A stretch of DNA of 64,000 bases from Callipepla californica brunnescens. Its lineage: Eukaryota; Chordata; Aves; Galliformes; Odontophoridae. The stretch spans positions 558,001 through 622,000 of the forward strand of contig JALIRH010000097.1 in assembly GCA_023055505.1 (NCBI GenBank). The letters run 5' to 3'. Below the pieces are notes generated by a model that was given only the letters and a program-made list of their open reading frames with translations, was not told the origin of the DNA and searched no databases. A program made the translations under genes and the position numbers. Numbering within the stretch: the stretch's first letter is position 1; each line of letters starts with the position of its first letter. Of the stretch, positions 1 to 12,900 are shown one piece after another.

Positions 1-117
1 TTTCTTCCAAGTTAGCTCTTTGCTCAAGCTATGAGACCTAGTTTTAACAAGTCTATAGATTAAATCTAATTAAATTCCTTGATTCACAAACAATCAGTTT
101 GATAAGCTCTCACTTAC

Positions 118-396
118 CATAGACATCCACCTCAAATATTTTTTCAGCAGCTCCAGCAGCATTGGTCACGTGGCAAGTGTACTTTGCAGAATCTGACACT
201 TGGGCATGAGGTATTTGCAGGAACTGCCCTCTGTCCACATACAGAATCTGGGGGCTGGAAATAATGGGGCGTCCTTCTTTATACCAGGTAATGGTAGGAA
301 CAGGGATTCCCTTGGTTTCACAATCCAAATTTATAAGATTGTTAAGAAGTGCTGACACCTCTGTGGTAATATTGCCTCCTTTAATACTAGGAGGAA
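118..396 (-). CDS. HMCN1: HMCN1 exon: complete Ig domain (most 3' exon seen)
   Basis: A whole 93-residue Ig domain lies in one 279-bp exon, phase 1 at both ends. It encodes [13 protein letters not shown], the first Cys in [13 protein letters not shown], Trp in [15 protein letters not shown] and TNAAGAAEK. The donor is TATG/GTAAGT, so the gene continues to the left of the window. Confidence 0.95.
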
Positions 397-3300
397 CTAT
401 TTCAAAAGACAAAACAACAGCATAAAAGCCTTAGTATACAAGTCTGTGCAGTTCTAAGTTATTTAAAATGCTCTAAGAATAAAAGATTTTAGGTTAATCA
501 GACTTCTAATATTTGCTGGTGCTTTTGAGATTTATTTTTTTTCCATGTCTGTAGAATTCTCTATGCCACACTGAGCTGAAAGCATGAAGAGAGCACAATA
601 CAAACAGAATCTAATGCCGAAGGACACCTTACACTTAATAAACAAACACCACACCAAGGGCACTGGAAAGCATTGCTGCCTCACTAAAATGTAGAAGACT
701 TTATGTTTGAGTCTCCAACATACACTGATTTGCAGAATCAAACTCTATAACCCAGAGTTCGGTTATGAAGCAGGTATGTTTACTCAGCATATGCACAATC
801 ATTGGGTGCAAGAGGGATAGCTCCACCAAACTTGTACACCTACCAGCAGAAGCGTTACATATTTATAAGTCAAGCTTATACATATTCAACAGGTTTCATG
901 ACATTTGATTACATATTCATTGTTTTCATTTCTTTCCCTGACACATGCTCTCTGGCTTCCTTAGGTGGTCAGTGGATGAAGGCTCAAAGTCTTCCTCCCC
1001 ATCTAGTGGTCATTCTTGGATGAAGTAAGCAGTCTTCCTCACAGTGTTCTTTTGAACTCTTGCAGCGATTCCCTTTTTTTTCTCCTGGCTCTGCTGACTA
1101 CAGTCCTACTCCTTCCCAATTATCCCTTATCTTACTGTCTGTGGCCCTGCTTCTTACTTCCTTATTGTATGGGAACTGTTGAATCACAGCCTGAACCACT
1201 GATTGATCACCTGAGGTGAGCACTGAGTCAGCCGCAGTAGCACAGGTGAAGGCAATGTACCTATGTGACCAGAAGGGGTGGAGTCTGACCTCTGTGACTG
1301 GAGTGGGAAGTGCTTGGTACTCGATTTTTGAAGATTAAGTCACTTACTTTGAGACTGAATATGAGCTTAACAGTCCAGCCTTACGCTCCTGTTTCTGAAG
1401 CTTTTGGCCCACAGTCATCTCCCTCACTCACTAGGCAGTAGTACCCAGATTTTTTTCTAGCAAACAAGGTCTTGTGTAAAATCAGCCTATATAAACAGTT
1501 TGTATATTCAATAAAAACACAGTGCAACTGACAACTACTAAATTTATACCTGCTGAAAGTACCAGACACATCTGGTAGACACATTAACTCCTCTGCTGAC
1601 AAACATGTTCAGCATATCCTAGACTTCTACTGACTTCCAGTGTTCTTTCAAAATGCCACCACAGAAATGTAAAGCAATGTATCAGTGAACCTATGTGTCA
1701 GGCCTACACCTATGAGACAGATCTTGACAGTTATCAAACCATGATGAAATAGTTCCCCTATTAAATATTCTGCGTGCAAACATATGCACATCTATGACAT
1801 ATGCTGAAACATACTCAGTTCAGAGGCAAATGCACTTCTCCATCAACAAATGCTTTCATCCACAGAGATAAAAGTAGAACTAGAGAGCTAAACCAAAGTA
1901 AGAACTCATGGGAAACACCACCTAGGTACCTCACTTACTCTGTGGGTTTGTGTTTGTCTGGCCAAGATTAATTCACCTCTCTTTCCTGAAGTAAGGTCTA
2001 CTCATCTAGGGGGATCTGAGTAGTCTGGATTCCCCTGATCTTACAACATCAATGACTATGATCACCAGAGAGTTCTCACAGCATTTTCTTTGTTCCCAGA
2101 AGACTTCACTTGATTGGTATACAGGCACATTTATGTGAACATCATTGCTCCATGCTTAAAAAATATCCCAAATGAGGGAAATAATGTACCACAAGTTCAC
2201 TGTTATCAGGAAAAAAAGACACAAAACCTTCAGAATTAAAGCTACACTAAATGGGGACATATTAGATTTAGTGCTCATGGGTGCAAATAGCTACCATTCA
2301 CACTCTGGACCTAGTACTTTTATCCTATATGTAGATTTCAGCATGTATCCCCCATCATTCCTGCTAGCACCATATACAGGCAGTTCTCAGGTCTGACTGG
2401 GTTGTCACATGTTCCTTGTTTTCCATTTGAAAGACATTTTCTCATGTCTTTAAAAGTCTTATTTCAAAAGCACATTCCTGTTTCTGTGAATCTTTCCATT
2501 CCTTTTTTCCCAAAAGTTTATCTCATTTACCTTAAACTTATGTATACTAATCACAGGAATTAATTGCACGGATTTTCTTCCACAGGCATTTTGCTAAGAA
2601 AGAACTGGTTGTAAAAACACAAAAAGTATATTCTACACTTCATAAAGTAAGAACGTTAACATAGTTATCCCATGCAAGTGCTTCTTCTCTCATTATAAAT
2701 GATCACAGGCTACAACAACTTAAGAGAGATGACATACCTCTCTACCTGAAGATCTTCTGGAATGCTTTTTATCAGACTACTTGTATCTGATTCTTTTTGC
2801 ACTTTACTTTGGATTTTTCATTAAATCAACTTATTCCTAAGTAATGAATATTTGTTTGAGCATCTCCATTCAAAAATCCTGTGTGCAAAACTGAAGGATT
2901 TTCTAGGATCAAGCACTGCATAAACTTACCATGGATGATCAACTTGACCTCCTTAACTTGTTTGCCAGCAATGTTAGTGGCAACGCACTGGTAATGACCT
3001 TTGTCAACTCTTCGAGCAGACTTTATATGCAGAACTTGACCTTTCTCCAAAAGCTCAACATTGAGATCACCCAAGAACAGGGGCCTGAAATAGCAATTAT
3101 TTAACTTCACAGAGCTCTGACCCTATCCTTTCCGCGTTGATTTAAACAGACAAGAAGATAAGAAGGGTTCCTTTAATGGCAGTAATTGCATTAAGGAATA
3201 TCATTTAACAGCAGAGGAACAGCATTCATCTAAAGAGTCACAGTAAATCAAGAAACTACTATAATATTGAATCCTAGTATTCAGAAGAAACCAAAACACA

Positions 3301-6300
3301 AAGGTACTTTAAGCAGATCATCCAAAATGCCAGCAGCATGGTCTGGCTCATACTCCTGATTTCAGTTCCCTTTTCTAATTACTAGGTCATGACAGTCCTT
3401 TGCTGATAACAAAAAATCTGTATACAGTAGATGAAAGTATAAACACATCTACTTCTTGTCATACCAGAATATCTGTGAGTTCAGTGTAGACATTAGCTAA
3501 ATCAGTAAATACCAATGCTGTTTAAAACTATTTGTAGCTAATATTTAAGTTGCTGAGAATTGTATATTTTACAAGCTTTCCAGGAAGATAAGATGAAGAA
3601 TTGCAACATGCAAGCTATAACTGTTCTTAAACCTTTAGAGTGTATATATATATATATGCAGAACTACACTAGGCACCAGCTAGGAAACAGAGTTACTACT
3701 AATTAAAAAATCATGCCAACAAAGCAGCCACATTAGAATAAATACTGTATTTCAAGATAGACTCAACCTCAAACACAGGGTTGCATCTGTCTTGGCTTAA
3801 GTACTGCCTGGCTTCAAATACTGTAAATATGTGCTCTTCAAGTGCCAGTGTCAGAAATGGGATAGCTCACAGAGAAGTAGCATGCTGCCTTTAGATTAAA
3901 GGACTTTCCACATCACACTACCACAGATTTTATCAACAGACAATAATGTAACATTATGTAGTTAAAAGCAGAGCTTGCTGCTACTGTGAGTCTTTTTCCT
4001 CTATGTTCTATGGGAGGAATAACCAAGACACAGGCTAAAAAACTGTTAGTATACTTACTTGCCATCTTTGAACCAGTGAATACCAGGAAAAGGAAAACCT
4101 CTGACTCTGCATTCCAGACTCATTTCCTGGTTGAGGATGACTGCAATTTCACTGGAGGTATCAGCGCCTATTATACTTGGAGGAACTTTAAAAAGACAAA
4201 TGTTACAGTAAGAACTGGTATTTAAATAGGGAAGCAAAATTATGAGACTGGAGGAAACACTGAGGTGGATAATACTGTTCCCTTGAAACAACTTTAAGTT
4301 TTTACTGCAAGACCACTCCTGCTCATTCACAACATCACTTCTATTGTTACAAGCACTCCCATGCCCATGTTGCTGAACTGCATGACAGCAAATTCCTTAA
4401 TATCTTAGAGCACTGTACCCCCAAAATACAATTATCAAAGACCAAAATCCAGAATGAAAAACAGCATTTTGTCTGTGTTACTATGAGAATGGCAAATAAG
4501 TATTCATAATCCATCATGAAGAGTGCTTTAGCAGCCAATAATTTAATGGAAAGTGAGAGGAAGAACCCATTTACAGTAAGCTGAAACTTACCCATTTCTT
4601 AAACATCAACTATTTTTCAGATTGCTGTTTAACAAACAAGTTAAGAAACAAACAAAAATAGAACTAACCTAGTATATCTAGGTTAAAGAGCTTCTCAGAA
4701 CTTCCTGCTACATTTGTGGCTTTGCATGAGTATTGCCCAGCATCATCAATAGTAGCTTTAAGGAGCTTCAGTATATTTCCACTTTGCAAAATCTGGAGCG
4801 TATTGCTTTCCACAACCTTAAAAGAACCCAAGACATGAGACTTATGTAATCTAAGTGACATCAGTCAAATATCACAGATGGATTTTTTTATTTTTTTTTT
4901 TTTTTTAAGAAAATGGTAGTTTCAGTTTAAAAATGATCAATTTCCCTTTTCAATTACAGCACATCTCAACTTCTGCAATCTAATATGACTTCTAGCTCAA
5001 TATACAATAGAGGGTGAGAAAACCAAAGAAACTTTGTTCAACAATAGCAGTTAGACATAAAGGTGCATAAAGAAATCTCTCCTTATTTAAACTATCACTT
5101 ATCAGCTACAAGTAGAACCATAAGACCCAAGGATAGTCCTGAGTAATTCAAATCAGTTCCAAGAATTCTCATTTCTCCATCTACAAAATGAAGAAAATAC
5201 CACTACCATTATTCATTATCTGCAAGTATTCTGGCATCTACAGTACTGTGAGACTGCTAAGGCTAATTCCTAGGGAGATCTCAAAAACGTTTGCTTTTGA
5301 TTTATTGAACAGTTACATTAATGGATTAGTCATATTCATCTGGATTTCTGTATGGGTGTTCTTGATACAGTTTAAATATATGTAAGGTATATATACTTTT
5401 AATGAAATCTCATACCAAGCACTCAAAATAAAAATCAACACAAAATATTCTGGAACTGAAAATGGTTACAGTTACATCAATTATGTTAACTGTGCATACC
5501 TGGGTGTCTTCTTTATACCATGAGATGACTGAGAATGGATTTCCAAATACTTCACAGAAGAGACTTACAGGATGATTAACAACTACAGATGTATTTGTCA
5601 CCTCTTCTTGATCTCTAATTTCAGGAGGAACTACAAGAAAGTTCAAAGTCATGCGTATTAAGTCTTCTAACACAGTTATTTTCCACTTTTTCTTTTCCCT
5701 GAGTCAAAGACCTATATCATCTACATTTCACAGACATTTTTCATTTCATCTCTCCTTGATGTTTCTATTTCCCTTTGACTCTGGACCAGTTTCCCAGTGT
5801 TCTTTCTTCTCTTTGTCAAACCAAAAAAACAAGACTCTTCTCTTGCTCTATTGCAGACTCCCAGGGAATCCACTGAAACACAATCTCCACAACCATCTTA
5901 AGAGACTAATCTGTAAAATGGCATGTTATTTGATCAGCATATAAAGGAATTACATTCCAGAGAATAATCCTTCCTCTTCACTGCTGTCATCATCCCCAAG
6001 AATACCTGCTTGTCATTTCTACCCCCATAACAGGAAAGAGAAAGGTCCTACATGATGGATTAGAGAAACGCAAAACCCACTGATGAGCCTTGCAGGCATA
6101 TGATGGAGTTCCTACATTTCTAAGGGTAAATACATAATCCTGCTTGGGCATCAAAACTATAAAGAAACGAATAAGGAGTAAAAGTACTCTAAGAAGTAAA
6201 ATATACTATATCAAAACAAATCTCACAGACATCTGTGATTTCCTACTTTGCGAATTATTATTAGTGAAGAATTTATTCTATTCTATGCTCATTCTGACAA

Positions 6301-9300
6301 ACAACTTTTCTCATACTTACCATTTGAAATGCAGGTCTACCACCAAAACTTTAACTTATTGACTACAAGTCTTCACCTGTTACTCAAGTTAAACTACAAC
6401 TAGAACTCTTTACTAATGAGACTAACCTAGCTCTTCAAGTTAAAATAAGGCTGTTTATTTATAAAATTATGGTGAACGGAAATAATAAAAAAATATATGA
6501 AAAGTAACAAGATCGTAGAAACTCAGATTATTTTTCATGATTCAACTGCCCATGGGAAGATTTGGGACACACAATTTCCAACAATAAAACCGAATAACCT
6601 CTTTCAAAATATTTTCCGTTTATAATTTACCATGAACTTTCAGGTTATACTTTCTTTCTGCACTTCCAGCGTCATTGGTTGCCACACAGACATATTCTCC
6701 ATTATCAGAAGGTGTAACAGAAACTATGATCAGCAGTGTATCATCCTCCAGAATTGAAATCCCTGGTTCTCTGCCTGTCAGTTCCCTTCCATTATGTAGC
6801 CATTTGATGACAGGCTTTGGAATACCTAAGAAGAATAATGCTCAACTTCAATTATCAGTTCACCTAGCTCAAAATAAGAAGGATTTGAATAATTACCATT
6901 GCTTGCTGACAAGAACAATCCACAGGGAGGTCACAAACCTTGAAATTTACAGGAAGCTCTACTATTACAAGTAAAACTATCATTAAAAATCTCAGTCCTA
7001 AACATTTTAATAACCTTGTTGGCTAGTAATGACTTTTCAAAGTACTTCATCAATTTGTTTAAATTGTGATTAGTCTGAATTTTCCATATAAAGTACATAT
7101 GGAAAACACTGCATATTTTACATTTTTACGATAACACGGGAAATTTGACAATTATCAGCGGTCAACAGAAAAGTATATTTTTGTCACTGAAGTAGGTAAT
7201 ACTGATTCATACCTTTTACTGGACACGGAAATGCAATGCGCTGATTTGCTACTCTTTCTTGAAAGGGATTATTATATGGAGGATCAAGATTACCTATAGT
7301 AGGAGACTCTGAAAGAAAATTAGACTGTTCAGAATTCTTTTGCTTTTACTTCCAAATGTAAGAATGAAGACTGGTAATTCATAATGCTTAAATCTCTCTC
7401 ATTCACACATGGTCAGTTTCCAGTAACCCTCTACAGTGTTGAAGCATACTACACAAGCAGGCACGACTTAAAAAGGAATATTTAGAAAGCAAGAAATACA
7501 AATAAAACTTGTGTCTTAAATAGGAAAAAAAATATGCTGCATTTATTCCAAAGGACGTGACAATGTTATTGTAAATTCTGAAAAATGTGAGATAAACTAT
7601 TTTTATCTCACACCATGTCTTAGTACTCCTTCCATTCTTTGTTCTTGCATCTCATTTTAAACTTGTATGTACTGAGGCCATACAAAGAACATTATTTTTA
7701 ATTAAGTAAAATTACAGGCAGCTCTTTGTTGTTCATAATGAGCAGCTCTCAGCATCTCTAATCCAAAGGAATCAGAACATTACCTTTAGACTACTATGAA
7801 GAAGAAATAGTTCCTGATAAGTCAGTCACATTGCATTGCCAAATGTCAGCTGATCAAGTGAGGAGTTGCACTGTATGTTTAAATTGGCACATTAATCACT
7901 GTTGCCTCATCAAGATTTTAATAGTATATTGACTGATGAAGCTTATGCAAAATTCCAATTACACTTCAAATTGTGACACCAGGCTCTGATGTTTAGAAAC
8001 AGTCTATGAAAATGTGAGAGCTGAATGAACACACATAATATTTGAAAAGGAGGTTTCTCATAATGGAATCCACCAATATATAAACCAGGCTGCATTATCA
8101 TAAGATTATATTTAGACAGAGTGGGAGGCAAACTTACAGTCCTAGCAGAAATACCTTGAACTTGAATTGTTATCTCAGAGGTGTCACTGCCTGCCACATT
8201 ACTAGCGATGCACCTGTAGATCCCGGCGTTGGAAAGCTGGACGTTGCTGATGCTCAGAGCCCCACCCAGGCTGTGAGTGGAATGCCCACTGTCTATTGGC
8301 ACAGCACTGCTGCCCCTGAACCAGGTGATTGCTGGTGGAGGATTCCCCTGGGCACTGCAGGGTATGTCAACTCTGTGGCCAACCTGGACTTTCATAATTT
8401 GAGGCCCACGCTGTATCTTAGGAGGAACTAAGCAAGAAGGCAAGTTATGTCAACAGTAATGTGAAGAAACTGATGTACAAGATCATTTTCTAAGGCAGTT
8501 GATCTCTTTGTCATTTTAGAAAACATTCTTCCTTACTCAACGAAACGGAATTTTCTCAAGTGACTAAGGAACCGGAACTGCATGTTCTTTAGAGATAAGA
8601 TGTATAACAGCCTACCACTAAACTTATCTGGAGAAGCTACATTTTAAGTTCTACTGCACTACTTCCATATGAGTATTATTATACTGTGCACATTTGAAAA
8701 ATTAAGCATATTAGCTTTTCATAACAAAAAGAATCAAAAGCTTTTATGAAAAGGTTAATTACATTTCTCCTTTGACATTTTAATTTCCTTTCCCTAATTC
8801 CTAATCTTTGTAAGCTTCCAAATACAAGTGCAGACAAAATATTACTGGAAAAGATCTTGCTGATCCCAAAGAGTAATAAAAATCTGACCTAACACTTCTG
8901 CCACAGTGTTCTTCTTTCTAAGGATCATTGACAATAAACAGTCTAATAATGAATGTCTGAAGCAATAACAAGTGCAATTTCTTCAGGCACTCTGTTAATG
9001 TTCAATCACACACAAAGATGTGAACTGATTTCAGATCTCTCTCTACAGAAAACTAGACAGATATCTGTTATAGTCATTATAACTGCATTCATGAAGTTGA
9101 AGTACTCAGAGCTAGCAGGGGCAGTAGTTCCATGCTGGTGCATTTGTAGCACTTGATGCACTTTCAAATTCTGCATGAACCACAGCAGAACTACGTACAT
9201 TTACACTGACAGCACCATCTGGGCTGTGCCAGGCCACAGCTCCTGTTCCAACTCTCCTTTGGGCATTAGCACCAGCAATAGGGATGTGTGCCACGAGCTG

Positions 9301-9966
9301 TGCTTCTATCTGATAATGATGAGGAGAAACAAAAAGTAGAGTGTGGCGGTAATGATAGGTGACTTTTAACATATACATTATGTATACGTATGCGTTGTTA
9401 TAGGTTGTTAAGAGACTGTGTTTGGGGTCCCATCACATTATGAGTAGGACAGAGGCAAGTGGGTGAGAATTTCATGACTTACAGTAAGAAGGAGAAGAAA
9501 GGGGACATCTCTCCGCAAGGGAGATTAAACACCTTCACTGAAGGTAAGGAAGGCGGACACAAAGGACAGGCTGCTGGTTTGAACAGCAAAGTACAATAGC
9601 TCAGGCTGACAGAAAGGCATGTTCAGCCTGGAAAAAAGAAGGCCCTAGGAAGACATGGTAGCAGTCTGTGATACCTAAAGAAGGTGACAGAAAAGCTGGA
9701 TTCTTATCAGGGAGTGACAGGGAGCCATTAAGATTGGTGAGAACTTGTCATCTATAGGCCGTAGACAACTTTGCTATTTTCAACCATTGTTTTCAAACCT
9801 AATATTGAGGAGCCTCTTGCAGAGAACATCCAAGAATATTAGAACAAGAGTTTTCAACTCTTAGAACTTCTCTGACTGACATAGGAGTCAAATACAGACT
9901 CATGGAAGAATTACAGCTAAGTGACACTAAAGAAAGGTGCACATGTATACATTTACACACACACAC

Positions 9967-9998
<32 letters not shown>

Positions 9999-12900
9999 GA
10001 TTACCTCTCTCTCTATATATATGTATATATCTATATAATATTTCTTTTCCACATAACAAATAAAAACAATTTGCATATGAAGATAATACATGCAGAAAGA
10101 ATATGGGTCAACAGCATTTAATGTATACAAGAGAAAACAATTATACATTATATTTAATGTACGTAAGCAAAGATTTAGCATCTTTACAATGCCAAATACA
10201 ATGTCAAAACTAGCTGATGTTTTCCCTTTAACTTAAAACTTACCATTTACACTTAGTTTCACTGACTGAGTCACATTCCCAGCAATATTGGTGGCTACAC
10301 AGAAATACATTCCGCTGTCTGAAACTCGTGTCTCACTGATCTTCATTGACCCTGAGGGTAGGAAAGCGTGTCTGCAAAATTAAGAAGCAGATACACTGTA
10401 TAAACATATACAGAAAGGTGAATGACCTCTAATTACACATTACTGATCACTACAAGCTAAAATACCAGCACTCTATGTGGCACACTGAGCTGTGCTGTAT
10501 TACAAAACTGTGACTTACTCATTTTTTCCAACTCTTTACCAAGACCATGAATTATAAGCAAGTATCTAAAATATAAGACCCAAATAGTAAAGTTTGGTTC
10601 TAGCTACTTATAGGAGATATTAAAAACTGCCTCATTTCTAGAATTGAAAAAAAAAAAAAAAAAATCTGGCAGAGATTTTCATCATGACAGAGCCTCCCAT
10701 CACAGACTCATGCTCATCCCAGGTCAGCAGAGTCAGAAAACTGTGTTAAACAGCTTTTGATTCTACTTCATCACAGCCAAAATATTTTATGAAGGTTCAG
10801 GATGGAGGGGAACAGGGATCTGAGGAGTATTCTGATTCAAAACTACCAGTTCTGGAGCTTATAGTATTGGTCACTGTTCCTGACTACATAATTAATGATA
10901 TAACACTGATGTTCACTATAGCTCTGGTCTGAAGCTCACAAGATACAGGCATTAAAGAATCCTGTCTTGGCCAACTAAGCCAAACTCTTCTTCTGTAGCA
11001 GTTAAATAGGAAAAAGAAAATTGGAGGAATGGAAAAACAACAGCTAGAAGTTGACTAGAAGCAAACAGCATTCAAAGTTATACACAGAATTAAGGGAAGT
11101 TCATGGGAACTGGTGGTATCACTCATCTTCCTTTCTCTGGCACTGGTGAATCTAGAGAATGCAATAGGCTGAAGGGATGAATGGAAGAATGTGAAGTGCA
11201 TTTCCTTCAGGCCACCAATATTTATCTGATATCATGATTACTCCCCTTTTGCCCCTATTTTTCCAATGCTCTTTTTTTAAAATAACCCCAAAAGATTAGA
11301 TTGCTGGGATAATTCATCTCCTATTACTTTGTCTACTTATTACAAATGCTTTCTGAGAGAAGTTTTTTTCATTTCTGCTCTCATTCTTCTTCTGTTTACT
11401 GGTCACTTTCTAACATCAACTTTGGGTGGTCTCAAACAATTTTGTTTGGACTAACTAACTTTTGCTTTGTTTTGTAAGGAACAGGCTGAGTTGGATCACT
11501 GCTACTCTGGAGAATGTGGATGGCTCCAGTGAGCAAGCTGCCTAATTTATCTATGTCTCTTAAGGTAAAATGAGGACAAGTAATGGACCAAGAATGCAGA
11601 TTCATTAATGCATGCAATGTGTTCACAAGACAAAGCAGAAAATTCCACGCAGAGTACTAATTTTAAATTAACTCTCTGTACACAAGCCTGTTCCACACAG
11701 ATTACTCAGCCAGCACCTACCACCTACTGAAGTTGTTGCAGACTCAGTGGAAGAGGTGGATCTGAGGCCAAGACTTGGCCGGCCACAAAAGAAACAGGTG
11801 CACTTTCAGGTCTGTATGATTGCTTAACACTTCAATCATGGAGACACACTGAACAACAGGTACAGCAATTGCTACAGCGTGCACCTGGCAATGACATCCT
11901 TTCCTGGTTTACAAATACTGCTGCAGCTATTGCCCTTTTTGAGGTAGCTGGGAGACTAGGAAATACTAACACACCCTGTGACAGTGCCCAGCACTGCAAC
12001 TGGGCACCATACAGACAACTTCCCTTTCTCCTCCTTTTCAGTGTACCACACTGATATAGCATGAAAGAACTTTGATAGACAGTGGAGGTGGGCTACAAAG
12101 TGTCAAGTCCATATTTTAAAAGCATTTAACTATGCTGTCACGTTTTCAAGAGCATCAAAAGAGTTTTGGATCCAAAGTATAGCAAACATTGCGCCCTCAT
12201 AAGCATTCACAAACATTTATTATCATCTCTATTCCTCTGGGTTCCTAGACTTCATATGAATAACGAACAGTGCTTCCCTGAGCATAAATATGAAGTGCTT
12301 AAGCAAAGTAAAACACATTTATAAAGATTTTAAATTAGACAGTTTACATAGATCTCTGTGCAGCACTACTGTATACATACAACAGGACCCTCTTCTGTCC
12401 TGACCACCTGAGCTTGCACATTTCAGAACACTTAAGCTCTGCCACTGTGTACAGACATGCACTGCAGTGGAAGCTGTACAATAATGTACAAACTTTGCAT
12501 CCTTCAGAAAAGGATCCACGTTCAGTCTGGAAAGTTTTTTAGACCTATGGTCCTCTTGAAGCTAAGTTTATATTTTCAATTGATCATCAAAAATCACAAA
12601 GCCTTCCAAAATCTTAAAATCTTAGGCACAACTTCATTTTTCTTTTGTTTTCATCAGACAATTACAATTTGTTGTTACCTTAAAGAGAATGGGGATATGA
12701 GCTGTGTCTCTTTAGCCCAGGTAATTATGGGAGGTGGCAAGCTCTTTACTTCACATGGAAGAGTGACATCATCTCCTGTAATTACTGAGATCTCTACAGG
12801 TCCATGTCCTTGCTGGCCTCCACGACTGGATACTTTAGGTTTCACTATAACACAGAACATGTTAAGAAGCTGAAGTGAATATGTATATCTGTACAAATGT

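Noticed and set aside
8156..8431. 91-codon plus-strand frame
   Set aside because: It lies exactly opposite an HMCN1 Ig exon and is its shadow.
9799..10181. Open frames over the dinucleotide microsatellite
   Set aside because: They consist of repeated Tyr/Ile/His/Thr from TA and AC runs, so they are low-complexity artefacts.
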